A DNA stretch of 64,000 bases from Trachythela sp. YZ-2020 (taxonomy: Eukaryota; Cnidaria; Anthozoa; Malacalcyonacea; Clavulariidae): NCBI GenBank assembly GCA_016169945.1, contig JADLSH010000393.1, positions 5,969,501-6,033,500 of the forward strand, in the 5' to 3' direction. The position numbers were made by a program, and so were the translations under genes. Of this stretch, positions 21,630-33,312 are shown piece after piece. The notes below the pieces were generated by a model that had not been told where the DNA came from, did not search any database, and was given only the letters and a program-made list of their open reading frames with translations. Position 1 is the first letter of the stretch. Each line of letters opens with the position of its first letter.

Positions 21630-23231
21630 TTAGCATTTGTTTTTCTCCCTTTGATCCATCTTGTCTGGTTGCATGTCTTTTTCGGCCCTTCCATTGTCGC
21701 TTCCAACAGCTGCATCATCGTGTTCGTATTCGCTTCTTTCTGCGTGCGACTGTAACATGATTTGCTGTTTCATCTTTACGACGGGGTAATCTCCATGTAA
21801 AACTTTACGTTTTACAATTTTTCTCAATTCCGAAATATGTTAATCGATACTAGGGTTTGCTCTCACGAATGCCTCCAAGTCGAACACATCGCGAACTTCA
21901 CCACCGATTAGCATCCACGTGTCTATTGTTGGATCAGCCTTCGTCCAGAAATCCTTTTCCTTTTGAGGCGCGTATTCCAGTCTTGTACAGAAAGCCAGAG
22001 TTGGCTTTCCTGTCAGTTTTTCCCCATATAACTTCGTCTCGATCAAACCATCCACTGTGCGAAGATAAAGTTTGCTGTTGAGGATCCAGTTGTGCGGCGA
22101 TTGAAAGCAATAATTGTCACTTTCTTCTTCCGACTCCTCGCTTTGGTGGTGTGCACTTTCTTTGGCCTAGCCAGAAAAGTTTTTTTCCGAGCTGCTAGAC
22201 GATGGTTGTGGGGATCTTTGCTGCGGTGCGTTATGTCGCGTGAACCTTCCCGCTTCGCGCAAAAATGATGGATGAATGACGTTCGTAGAGGTGGACGGTG
22301 TCGAAGATTCTTGCGAGCTGAGACGGTCCAAATCTCGGTCCAAACGCTCGTTACGTTGGCAATCAATTTGCAGGAGTCTCGCGATGGTAGGTTGCAAATA
22401 ACTGCTTCTTGGTCCCCTTCGCACCATCTCTCCTCCGCGTCCACACACTCCAGGTTCTTGTTGATCTCCAACGCTATCCACGCGACACAAGCCATAGCGT
22501 TGTTGAAGATCCACATGTCCATTCCAACAGTCGTTCGCTACAAGGATTGCGTTTCGAAAATTGCGAGTCTGCGTTCCACTTTCTCGTTTTCTTTCCCAAA
22601 ATCTGGAACGTTGTTTGCCGTAATGTAAAAGGGGGAGCTGTTGAAGAAACACCTTGCCTCTTATGTTTAACGGCCGTGGTCATCCAGACACCCTGCAGTA
22701 GAGTCTTGGCCAGGTCGCTTCCCATGTTCGATGCGGACCAGTCATCGATGTTTACCAACTGAGTGCTGTCATCAGTCATAGCCGCAGAGAACTGTCGTTC
22801 TTTTGTGATGGTGATGAAGTTGGATAGTGTAATTCTGTGAAATATAGTCGCCCACGATGTTTTACCGGAGTCATTTGGACCAGCGACTACGAGTTTCCGC
22901 ACTTTCTGTGGCATCTTTCCAGCAGCCAGACATTTTATTTGGTAGAATTGAATTTATTTAAGAATTTGATTCTCGTCTCGAATTCGGGGAACGAATTAAG
23001 GATGGCATTTCGAAAGTACAGCGCATTGGGCAGAACGGTGGTATCATAAGGAACGAATGATCGTGGCGACGTTTTACGGAGCGCGTCCGGGCGCAGTGGA
23101 TTTGGAATGAAACTCCTTGACGAGATTTGGAAACGGCACCTCCCAGTACCTCGATCAAATCGTTGTCAAACTCGATCTGATGGACGAGCGTACATTCGCG
23201 GTGGCCACGAATTTTCGACAACCTGCCAAAA
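21630..23231 (-). pseudogene. Degraded SF3 helicase gene of small-DNA-virus type
   Basis: The frame at 22914-22640 shows a Walker A motif GPNDSGKTSW, a Walker B LVNIDDWS about 35 residues later, and a VKHK block about 20 residues after that. This order and spacing match superfamily 3 helicases such as papillomavirus E1 and its relatives. A motif-C-like ITANN lies further on but in another frame, following a C homopolymer near 22631. Other frame changes occur on both sides: upstream text lies in a different frame (about 23100-22930), and downstream text continues to a stop at 21840. It is therefore a dead copy, either an endogenised viral gene or a helicase of a mobile element. No origin-binding or capsid domain was recognised. 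The region is more GC-rich than its neighbours. Further coding-like text continues to 21630. Confidence 0.7.
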
Positions 23232-23256
23232 TTATTATTATTATTATTATTATTAT
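23225..23256. repeat. (ATT)n microsatellite at the LINE/helicase junction
   Basis: About nine ATT units separate the minus-strand helicase relic from the plus-strand R2-type LINE. Some R4/Dong-type LINEs are known to insert in TAA repeats, so this may be the original target. It may equally be coincidence. Confidence 0.7.
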
Positions 23257-24447
23257 AAAGATGAAAGGCTTCTACTTGGTAAATATTATATTGCTCGGGT
23301 TGCTTATGGGACAACTCTGGAGTGTTAAAGCGACAATCTGTGAGTATTGTGGCAAGGATTTCAAATCTTTGGGGAGACACATTTGGCGATGCAAATCTCG
23401 TGTTGGTCATCCATCTCAGACTGAAAATGAAAGGCAAAGTAATGACGAGCGTTTATCAAATACAGGAAGGACTAACCATCAAGTAGATATCGATGCTGAA
23501 AGTGGGCTGTGTTAATTTGAAGTGCTATTGCGGCCGTATATTTCCAAGCTATCGTTCGTTGACTCTGCACCGTCGATCATGCTTTATAGAGAACAGTACT
23601 TGCAATGCCTAGTCCTATCTTTCCAAGTCCAAAACCATCGTTGTTAGTTGGTGTAAAACTCCCACAATCGAAATCTGAATGGGATAGGGCGAACGAATAT
23701 TTTAGAATGCAGATAGATAGTTCGAGGGAACTAGGAGATTTGAATATGGAAATTATCATTTGAATAGAACTATGTGGGCGTATTTTAATGATAATTATGG
23801 CCAAGTTATATCTAAAAGCAAATTCAATCACTGTAACAACATGTCAAAATCAAAGCTTAAGAAATGCCTCAAAAACCTAAAACTTCAGAACGGCAAACTT
23901 GAAGAAATAAGATATGTCAGCAGATTGTTGCGGAAGAAATTACACTCACATGATCAGCGTAATTATGAAGAAGAATTAAGAAAGAGTTCGAACAATCAGA
24001 GACACAAGAACCAAATTTTGACGAATCGTCTTACTATGATTAAAAAGCTTAAAAATCCTACATTCATGCAACCTTCCCTCTTGGTTGAAACCATTTCCAG
24101 TGGCCGATCGAGCAATTTCGACTTGGAATGTCTAACTTATAAACGATGTCCCATCCTGAGAACACAGCTTTGGAGACTGAAAAATATATTCCGACTATCT
24201 GGAAACGTGCTGTTGCGATACTTATTTACAAAAAGGATTCACCTGACAATCCAGCTAATTTTCGACCAATTGCTTTAGAGCCAGTCATGTTGAAAGTTTT
24301 CACCTCGGTGATAAGGAACAAAATTTTCAAATTCGTGCGCGACAATAAATATATTGAAACAAACATTCAAAAGGGTTTCTGGCCAGGTTTGTCAGGCACA
24401 GTCGAACATACTGAACTGTTGAATTATTTATTAAACGACGCGCGATA

Positions 24448-25651
24448 GATAGATAGATGCTTTTATTTATACAGGGTAGTCCATTCAGTCTATACAAAAC
24501 TGTTATCAAGAGGAGCTCTGATATTCCAAATTACATCAATCCTAATGTCAAATATCCTAAAAACTAAGAATTCATCTTATTGAACACTACACAGCCATTG
24601 TAGTAAAATGCACGTTTCGTTGTTTCTGTTCTTACATAAGGTAAGTGCAGATTGCCACTCTGGCGGGTAACCCGCGAAACTATTTGTCTATTATATTTAA
24701 AATAATCATTAAAAAATTGTGATGTGGAACCAGAAAGACACTTCTATACAAATTTAAAAACATGTTTATCACGGCGCTCCTGCAGTGGTTCCCAGGAAAA
24801 ATCTTCCAGGGCTTTATCACTGTTATTGGTTTTCATAACTATCTTTGCCGCACGACATTGAAGCTTGTTTAAAAGTTCAGTGTTCATAACCCCACCAGGC
24901 CCGTAGCTGGGGGTTCCCCAGGCAAGGCCCCCCTAGCGGAAAATTGTGCCCCCCCCCTGTGCCCCCCTAGCACAAATAACAGCAACGTAAATTTTCATTT
25001 TGAAAAAGTAAATTTGTTATATATATCATATGAAAAAGTGAATTTGTTATATATATAAACTTTAAACTATTAAGTAATACATTACTAACGCAATAGTATG
25101 TGATTTCCGAAAAAAAAATTTTAACCCCCCCCCCAAAAGGTAAAATATTTTGACGAACGCGGACAGACATCAAAACGTGCCCCCCCCAAAAAAGGGGGCC
25201 AGCTACGGACCTGAACCCCACAGCAAGTCCAAGTGGTATCACAATAATCCAATATAGGTAATACGAAGGATTTAAAAACCATATTCGCACAATTTGTGGT
25301 AAGATGATTTCTAATGTCTCCAAGCATTCCAATTATTTTGCCAGCTTTAGATATAGTACCAAGATATTTAAATTCTGTCACTCGATTTAAAACATGACCC
25401 TCTAGAGTAATATTAAAATTGCCAGCAGTAGGCAGTTTAGGAGATGAGGCAAAGAGAACACATTCAGTTTTGGTTTTATGGATTATAAGCCCATTATCTT
25501 TCAGCCAGATGTTAATGAGAGATAGCTCCAAATTTAATACGGCTTCAATATCCGAAACATCTTTTGAAGCATGGAAAATTACGGCATCATCCGCATACAT
25601 AAGAACATTACAGGACTTCACTACGCTAGTTAGATCATTAATAAACAAACA
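24448..25651 (-). mobile_element. LINE fragment inserted in the R2-type LINE
   Basis: The minus strand encodes a MFINDLTSVV start, MYADDAVIF (motif C), a WLKDNGLIIHKTKTECV block and FKYLGTI, typical of an APE-type LINE RT. It begins within motif B's downstream region, so it is 5'-truncated, and it ends in a (GATA)n-like tail near 24448-24462. The host LINE resumes with VDLKNAFGEVHH at 25655, so the insertion lies between RT blocks 1 and A. A hAT MITE sits inside it. Confidence 0.85.
24896..25213. mobile_element. hAT MITE, 8-bp target duplication
   Basis: Left end CAGGCCCGTAGCTGG and right end CCAGCTACGGACCTG are inverted repeats with one mismatch. They are flanked by AACCCCAC at 24888-24895 and 25214-25221. 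Long C and G runs lie inside both ends, as in the MITE at 10530-10912. It is the innermost layer of a three-deep nest: hAT in LINE in R2-type LINE. Confidence 0.93.
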
Positions 25652-27564
25652 GCGGTCGATCTAAAAAATGCATTTGGAGAAGTGCACCACATTCCCGACA
25701 AAATCCTTGGCATGATAGGAAATCTTTACACTGATTATGGTATCTCAATTTTGATGAAGAATTTTATAACCGCAAGATATCTGTAGAACGGAGCGTACTG
25801 CAGGGAGACTGTTTATCTCACTTGCTGTTCAATTTATGTGTAAATTCACTCATAAACACGATAAAAGATGAAAGGATACAGTGCCTCGGTTATGTTAATG
25901 ATATCTCCCTAAACCCTCGCCATTGGTTTCAATTTGGGGACGATGCTGCCATTATTTCCGCACATAACGAAGATAATCAACTACTGTGCAATGCATTTAG
26001 TAAATGGTCCTCTTGGGCCGATTTCATGATTTGTATATCCGAGTAAACAAATGTCACACTTGGGTCAAAAGCAGTCCAGTATAAGCCTATATTATAAAAT
26101 TATCGGGTCAACAGTCCCCCCAATTGAAGACGGTGAAAACTTTATGTACTTAGGTAAACAATTGGATTGTACTGAAACCAAAACCGAGATCTTGGATGAA
26201 CTCCAATATTACTTAAAGAAAATTGATTTCATCCCAATAAATCCATTTTCCAAAATTCGCGTTGTTCAAAGTGATGTCTACTCTACGTTCTGCTGGCGTT
26301 TTTCAATCTACCCGCTTACTACAAGCTGGATACAATCCAATTTGGACTCAATAATTTCAAAATATATTTGGAAATGCCTCCAGATTCCTATTAGTGGTAA
26401 CATTAGCCATCTATAAAGCTTCCTAAATTACAACTGGGAATCAATTTCTGTTCTTCCTCCGACATATGTAATCAATGTAAACTTACAGTGCACAGAATTT
26501 TGAGAACTTCTGTTAACCCTGATATCCAACAGTTGAAACATCACCAAAGAACATCGTCACTGATGATATCATTGAACGGGCGGTCGCTGGTATCTCTGAT
26601 CAATATATATTAAGAAACGCTGCGAAGAATATTATAGTAAAGGAAAACCTTCACAAAATTTGGTCAAACCTTGTAGAATTAAAATAACAAGGTGTGATCA
26701 TTACCTGCTTAACTGATACTTGTTACAAAAAGACGATTAAAATATGGCATGAAATTGCCTCCCGAATGCCCAGCAATATAGTATGCTTTACTAGAAGAGC
26801 GTTAAGCCTCAGTTTGAGTAATAATTCTAATCTAAAGTGCTGGAATATTCGTGACTCTGCCAGCAAGTTACAAACCCAGCTACATGTTTTCTCCAATTGC
26901 AAGATAGTCCTATAGAACAACAACGCTATACTTGGCGCCATGACTCGATTCTGATGACTATTACCCGATCAACTAAAAGTCGCACTTGGTGCAGATCTTC
27001 GACTTTTCGCGGACTGTCCTAATTCAGGTAAAACGTGTACTTCAACTTTATTCCAAACGTTAAGACCTGACATGGTGGTGGACTTCAAGGGTTCTGTATA
27101 TGCGATTGAATTAACTGTCCCCTTCGAAACGAATTGTACGAAGGCTAAACGTCGCAAGAAAGAAAGATACAGACATCTAAGATCTGAGCTGGTCACGACA
27201 TATCATGCGTTTGAAGTTATCACACTTGAAGTAACCACTCTAGGGTTTGTGTCGAAAGATATTGACAAATTTCGCAGATTATTACGAACACTTGAAATGA
27301 ACGATGAACGTATTATTAACGTATGGAGGTAGGTCTGAGAGCAACATTCTATATTTACTGCAGAAGAAATAAGCCCTGGAACAGTCCAGATTTATTGCGT
27401 TCTTACTAGCTGAAATCGATATGCAAGTGCAGAGAATGGACCTAGCTATTTGTTTAATATAGTGAACTGTCTCTCTTATCTCCTCGATCAAATTGTAAAT
27501 CTAATGTGATATTTGTCAAATTTATCATGTTATTAATAAAGATTTCTGTTGTTTAAAAAATTAT

Positions 27565-28855
27565 TATTATCTAAAAACTGATTTGCAGCTAGAGAGCTGA
27601 ATTGCTCAGTTTACATGGTTTAAATAAGATTAGTTAAAAAGGAAGATATTTACACATTGTTAAATTACAATCTAGAGATTACTAAAAGTCATTAAAGGTC
27701 TGTACACTACTTGGTATATAGCTACTTTTAAAACGATAAGTACAGCACTGAACGTGCGTAAAATTGTCATTATTTCTAAGATTGTTATTGCGTTTCTCGG
27801 GAAGGAGATAGTGTAATTTATGTTTTGGGTTAGCCAGTTTTTTAATTGAGATCTACAAAGTTCATCTCGTCTTTGTGATGGACGTGGAAGCAAGGTAGTT
27901 TCCAAGACCTTCCTGTAGGGTAATTCGGGATGAATTATTCTTAAGGCACGCTTTTGGATACGCTCAACATCATCAGAAAGATATTTGGGCAGCGCCAAAG
28001 TCCCACGTTTGGCAGCCGTATTCGAGGACGGATCTTATACAGGTAGTGTATACAGTTAAAAGTGATGCTTGATCAAGGCCAGCCCGCTTTAGTAGGCGTA
28101 AGAATAAAGGCGCTTTGAAGCCTTGGATACGATGTGGGTTATGTGAGTATTCCATTTAAGGTGTACAGAGATGTAAGTGCCAAGAATTTTTGCCGAAACT
28201 AAAGGGACAAGTTCTTGGTTGTCTATAAAGATTGGATCTAGTCTTGGATGTTCCTTCGCAAAATAGATTATCATATCTTTATACTTGGATTAAGTTTCAT
28301 GTCGTTCTTTATACACCAGGTGTTTATTTCATTAACAAGGGATTGCATCCTCCCTTGCTCTCCCTTATTAATGACATCATAGATGGTTGTATCATCAACA
28401 AATTTCCATCGTCGATTATGATCAATAACCAGTAATTAAGAAAAGTATAGGACCAAGCACTGTCCCCTGAGGTACCCCGCCATTTACTGATAACTAATCC
28501 AAGAAAAACTCACCTATTTTGACACACTGCTTCCTTCCGGACAAAAAGTCAATTATCCAGTTTATAACGGAACTATTTATTTGATATTTATTTAGCACCT
28601 TGTAATTGATACGGTCAAATGCCTTGCTGAAGTCGAGCAGGAATATACGTGCAGTCTTTCCACTCCCATCAGTGTCGGCATATGAAGAATGAACAAGGCT
28701 TATTAGAGCGTCAACGGAGGAAGTACCAGGAATTGCACCAAACTGACTAGGGTCGAGGACTCGCTCTCTACGCTTGAGGATTCGCTCTCTCAAGGTGTCG
28801 TTTGATAGAAAATGGTGCAAATAACTGTTAATAATGTCCATCATATGGATAAATG
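27565..28855 (-). pseudogene. CR1-like LINE RT fragment
   Basis: From 28855 downward: SQFGAIPGTSSVDALISLVH, IFLLDFSKAFDRINY (motif A), then GVPQGTVLGPILF near 28470, a FVDDTTI-type motif C near 28390, SKASKRLYSY, and a C-terminal YLSDDVERIQKRALRIIHPE block (27950). Several frameshifts separate these blocks. The 5' part (ORF1, EN) is missing. The 3' end abuts ATTATTATT next to the R2-type LINE's tail. Confidence 0.85.
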
Positions 28856-29578
28856 TCATCTTCGCTTCTTTGGGGCGAGTGTATCCATTTCCGTTCCATT
28901 AGCCGTTCCACACCGTTCCATCAGCCGGTCAATCTCTTTTACGGTAATCGTTACGTTACTGGGGGAGATTGGTATGGATTCTGCGTTTGGGCATGGGAGG
29001 GAAGCGATATCTGCAACTAAGCCATCCAAGACTAGTTTACCGTGTGAGGCCATGATTTTGGACAGGTATTTGGCTTCGTTTACAACTACTATGCGGCATG
29101 GTTTCGTGGGATAGCTTCGCGGGTTGTTAGACACAAAATGACATTCCTCGTCAGAAATTTCAACCATCGCACGCATGAAACAGTGCGTATTCGAAGACGT
29201 TACGAGATCCTGCACCGAGTGGCTGGAATGGTCTTTGAGGACTTGAAATAATGCAGCTGCAGGTGTTTTTCGTACGGATTTTTGCAACTGTCGGCTCCTG
29301 TCGGCGTTATGTAGCACTGAAAATATCATGTTCTCGTTGCACGCTTCGTTGGGTCGATATGCTATGAAGTAGACAACTCCCGTATAGATATGTTGTTGTC
29401 TGCGCTCCTGGTCTTCTATCAATAACCTCCTCGGATTTGTCATCATCATCGTTACACATGAAAAGAAATACTGGATTCCAGCGATTTTGCGAAGCAGGTC
29501 GTCACGATTCAGCCGATTTTTCGCAACTCGCAAGTGGCATGTCTTCTCGCTTAACGCGCCAAATTGCTCGGCAGGCAA
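28856..29578 (-). CDS. Unrecognised 240-codon ORF, partial
   Basis: An open frame of 240 codons without family resemblance that I can name. It has mixed composition, a histidine/serine-rich centre (LKDHSSHSVQDLV), and ends LAPKKRR, which could be a nuclear signal. The stop lies exactly at the edge of the inserted LINE, so the natural C-terminus may have been lost. Its GC content is higher than the surroundings and like that of the helicase relic at 21.6-23.2 kb. If the two LINEs between them (23232-28855) are removed, both lie on the same strand in the same order, so they could be parts of one element. Confidence 0.45.
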   Translation of the reverse strand: MPAEQFGALSEKTCHLRVAKNRLNRDDLLRKIAGIQYFFSCVTMMMTNPRRLLIEDQERRQQHIYTGVVYFIAYRPNEACNENMIFSVLHNADRSRQLQKSVRKTPAAALFQVLKDHSSHSVQDLVTSSNTHCFMRAMVEISDEECHFVSNNPRSYPTKPCRIVVVNEAKYLSKIMASHGKLVLDGLVADIASLPCPNAESIPISPSNVTITVKEIDRLMERCGTANGTEMDTLAPKKRR

Positions 29579-29579
29579 G

Positions 29580-29882
29580 GGTTTCTACATTAATTAAGAT
29601 TGTACAAAAACGTCAGCCACAAGCGATATGACTGAATCTGAAAATTCTACACGAAAAGGAGTCGTTTCAACCCATTGCTTACCACATCAATAACATTTGC
29701 CCTTAGAGCGTTCTGCAACCGCTTAGACCGAAGTTCTTTCGCAGGTTTTTTATCGCTTAACATTATTAGTGTGAGATTGTTAACTGAACAATATCACAAC
29801 GCTGTAACTTGGCTGACGTTTCTCCGAATATTTTAATGAGCAGTGCATCGTTACCATAACATGGAAAGTGAATGGGCACTTT
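29580..29882. other. Short interval, nothing recognised
   Basis: About 300 bp between the unrecognised ORF and the BEL/Pao gag remains. No motif was recognised. Confidence 0.5.
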
Positions 29883-30795
29883 TCAGGTTCTCAGTGATAT
29901 AACTTCTTTGACTACAACTGCCGAATATAATTCTTGCATTTGATTCAAATGACAACGAGGACATCCCTTTTTAGGTTTTCTACAGTTTGCGGCTAAATGT
30001 CCTGTCCGTAAACATACAAACATTTCCCCTTTTTTCGAAGAATTTGTTTTTTTTTGGAGATTTGGGTAACAACAGTACAACTTACTGCTGCACGATTTCC
30101 CCTGCAGTAGGTGCACCATGGACCTTGCTGATAATCATTGGTACAATCAGTGTGTAACGCATGTGATGTGGATGGATTGCCATGATTTCCTCGGTTTCGA
30201 CTTTCCTTGTTATTTGTTGAAGGACCAGAAATATGTTGACATTTTTCACGAAGTTGTAATTCATTACGCAATATTTCTAACATAGGCTCTAACTTTCAAT
30301 CATTTGATGGCAGTTCTCTTGTGATGGCAATACCCAGTTCCTCGGGAATCTTGGCCATTATTACTGGGTCTAGAAAACTACCATAGGTCTCAGAGGCACT
30401 ACCTGTGTTCTTTAGGCTTCAAACATTTGATTCAGTCTTGTCATGAATGACTCGCAATTTCTTGGTTTTACTAATTGTGGATCCAGTGGCGCAGAAATAA
30501 GAACTTGGTTCCTCATAATTTTCATTAGTGAGGGGAAAACCACTTATTGTCTCTGCGGCATGTCCGTACGTAAGCGATTTTAGATAATTAAATTTATCCA
30601 CAGCGTTCAGACTTTCATTAACATGCACTGCTGATTGAAAGGAATCTCGAAAGGGGGTCCCACTCTATAGGATTTCCACCGAATTTCTTAAGTTGCAAAT
30701 TAGGCAATCTTGCATGTGTTATATTCGGCTTTCCATACATTCCAGACAGGGGGTTGAGGATCCAGATGAGGGAGTTTCATTATTTCCCATACTAA
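29883..30795 (-). pseudogene. BEL/Pao gag, C-terminal part
   Basis: Minus-strand text shows RLPNLQLKKFGGNPIEWDP, DKFNYLKSLTYGHAAETISG and CTYCRGNRAAVSCT followed, in another frame, by FVCLRTGHLAANCRKPKKGC. This series (core fold, then paired CCHC-like knuckles) is characteristic of BEL/Pao gag. Frame changes occur around 30640 and within the knuckles. The piece stops at a TAA that is the target duplication of the inserted transposon and continues at 33313. Confidence 0.85.
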
Positions 30796-33309
30796 GGAAC
30801 CGGTCATTATTTATACCAGGGGTTGGGGCCGAAGAGAAAATGGTTGGGTAGCTGAAAAATTGGAAGAGAAAAGGGTTGGGTAAATTGAAATTTACTGGTG
30901 TTCAGGGTTGGGTAAAGAGAATTATATATCAATTTCTACTACAGTTCCGTGTGTTCATCACCGAACAATTTTAGCATGCTTTCATACAAAATGCAATCAG
31001 TATTTCTCATCCTATATATCAATGGGTATATATCTCACTCTCAATATCTGAAGGGTCTAATTTTTAATTGAACAACAATGCTCCTATTTGTCTTTGCTGT
31101 TTTTTGTTCTTTCACTCTTACTGCTAGTGCTTTAAGAAGCTGCATAAAACCTTTTTTACAGCTCACTGCTCGCTTGTATTAACCTTCGCATTCTAACCTA
31201 CGATAAATGATACAAGATCAGTATTGTTTAAACCACTGTTTTTAAAGCATTTGAAATAGTTTTTAACAAATTTCAAATTCTTTTTCAGCAGGCATGCCAT
31301 GTTTACTTCCACACTCGTCACAACAAATCGTATCATCATCGGCTGGCAACGGAACTTCTCGGAATCCAAAGTCGACAACAACAAATAATTATGCAAATTT
31401 CACACGCGAAATTCCGCTAACACGCCAAATTATGAAATTAAACAACTGAACAGTCATTATCTATTTCTATGACTAGAAGTTACTATCGCAAGTGAAGTGC
31501 TGCGAGTTGCGACCATTTACCATTTAGCAGTAAAATACTTGTAATTAATCGCGCGAAGTATTTTCAATTGAAGAGTTTAAGCATGCGACGTTTTCCTCAA
31601 CATGGACGTCACGCATCTTTAATGCTCAGTTTTTGTAGGCGTGATGTCAGTGTTGACAATAACGTCACATGCTTAAACTGTTAAGTAAAATCATGTGGCA
31701 TAATAGTGTCAAGTGTCGTATAACCCGCAATCCCAACAGAACAGAACAGAACAAAACATCAATATTAAGATTTAAGATAAAGTACTTATTACAAGTGCGT
31801 TCTTATTGTGGTTCGCAAGTCTCAAAAGTCTATGCATGAATTAGATCATTAACCTCGCTCGTCAATAGATCATATGAAAGTTTGATTTGTTAATCCAACC
31901 ACAACAGAACATCAATATTAAGATTTAAGGTAAAGTACTTATTAAAAGTGCGTTCTTGTAGTGCTTCGCAAAATGAATCATATGAAACTTTTGTTTGGCA
32001 TCTTTTAAAATAGCAAGCATGATGCTTCTTTCAGATGGCGTGGTTAAGTCCAGTGTTAAGTCCAAGATCTAATAAAAGAAGAAAGACTCATATAAGTACA
32101 TTGTTCCCCCTATTAAAGGCATTCAAATACATCTTGTCGCCTTCTATCAAAATTTGGTCGACAGTACAAGCATTCCATTGTTCTACCGGCCATGTGTTCG
32201 CACAAAGCAAAGCCAAAAGACTCATATAAGTACACTGTCTGCCCCTTGAAATGTTCCTAAATCTTTTGTCCCCTTGATGTATACTACCAGTAACAAGTAG
32301 TCAAAAGCCTTTGTGGCCTTGATATATACTTCCAGCAAGAAATAGAGTTGGGTTTGATATAATAGTATAGTAGAAAAATACACTTCTCTTTAATACAAAA
32401 TCAATATGACACAGCGCCAAACAATGCCAACTTGCCAAGAAAAGCCTCGAGGAAGAAAGCGAACGTGGTGACGCGTCACGGTGTTGCGTAGCGCACAATT
32501 TAATAATGTTCGCCGCTGATCGGTACTCATTGCGTATACCGAAGATCATTGCCCATGAAATGGTGAGAATCAAGAGACTTCGTTAAGATTAGTGAGCTGC
32601 TCGCCTTACGGCTCGCAGCAATTATGTTTATGCATTCATATTTCAAGAAGATAAATACAGATGATCGGGTAATCTCTGCTTGATAGAAGAAACAGAACAA
32701 GAATAAAGCAAAAAGCATGCTGGTTGCCAGAGCCAGAGGGCAAAGTTAAAAAATACAACAGTAGCAGTGACAGTGGACAGAATCTTGACCTTGTATCTAG
32801 GCCTTGGGTCAGCAAGACAGTATTTTATAATGCGATTAAAGATATAAAATTTGAGAGTGAACAGGTAGAACCGGCTATAGAACGTCCCTTTAGCTGCTCA
32901 GACACGTTAATGTATTATGGCGGGGACTGGGCTCTGTCTCAGCATTAAAATCATGGATTCATGGTATGTTATTTAATACTTTGGGGAAAATAAGGATAAC
33001 TGATATCTATATGATATATACAGAGATATGCTTTTCTAATTTCAATTAGAAATACAGTAATTGTATTTGTATTTTAAGGTTGTTAATGTATATATATGAT
33101 TATTTTGTTCAGAGGTACCACTGCCCCCCAAGAGGCACCCTCCCCATTTCCCCTATTCGGAAAGGGCATGGGAGATGTTTGCTTCCACATTCCCTCCCTT
33201 GTCACCGCGGTAAAAAAATTTAATATTACCTGGTCGGGTAAAAAAGGTTTGGGGGGTTAAAATAGTTTCTCTTCGGCCCTAACCCCGGTCATAAATAATG
33301 ACCGGTCCC
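30796..33309. mobile_element. 2.5 kb DNA transposon, TAA target duplication (Harbinger-like)
   Basis: The left end GGAACCGGTCATTATTTAT matches the reverse complement of the right end, GGGACCGGTCATTATTTAT. The inverted repeat continues for ~45 bp through GGGCCGAAGAGAAA. It is flanked by TAA at 30793-30795 and 33310-33312, a three-base duplication typical of PIF/Harbinger. There is no recognisable transposase. A 74-codon ORF at 32724-32948 (KVKKYNSSSDSGQNLD) is unassigned. Internal duplications of ~150 bp (about 31755-31830 versus 31910-31960) and of GACTCATATAAGTACA (32083, 32218) are visible. Confidence 0.85.
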
Positions 33310-33312
33310 TAA

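Larger units (their letters stand above)
23232..27560 (+). mobile_element. R2-superfamily LINE (RLE type), interrupted
   Basis: In order: zinc fingers CEYCGKDFKSLGRHIWRC (about 23340) and CYCGRIFPSYRSLTLHRRSC (about 23523); RT fingers with NPANFRPIAL and IQKGFWPGLSGTVEHTELL (24146-24448); a 1.2 kb foreign LINE; then motif A VDLKNAFGEVHH (25660), motif B LQGDCLSHLLF, motif C FGDDAAI (25940) and the thumb; finally a restriction-like endonuclease (TQLHVFSNC, RYTWRHDSIL, RPDMVVDFKG, ELTVPFE at 26860-27140). One N-terminal ORF1-less protein ending in an RLE is the R2/R4/NeSL plan. Many stops and frameshifts make it inactive. The 5' edge lies in an (ATT)n tract and the 3' end also runs into ATTATTATT. 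Confidence 0.88.

Noticed and set aside
22043..22652. Two long minus-strand ORFs (159 and 161 codons) as separate genes in the helicase region
   Set aside because: They are alternative frames over the same frameshifted helicase relic; pieces of each frame resemble the real protein in turn.
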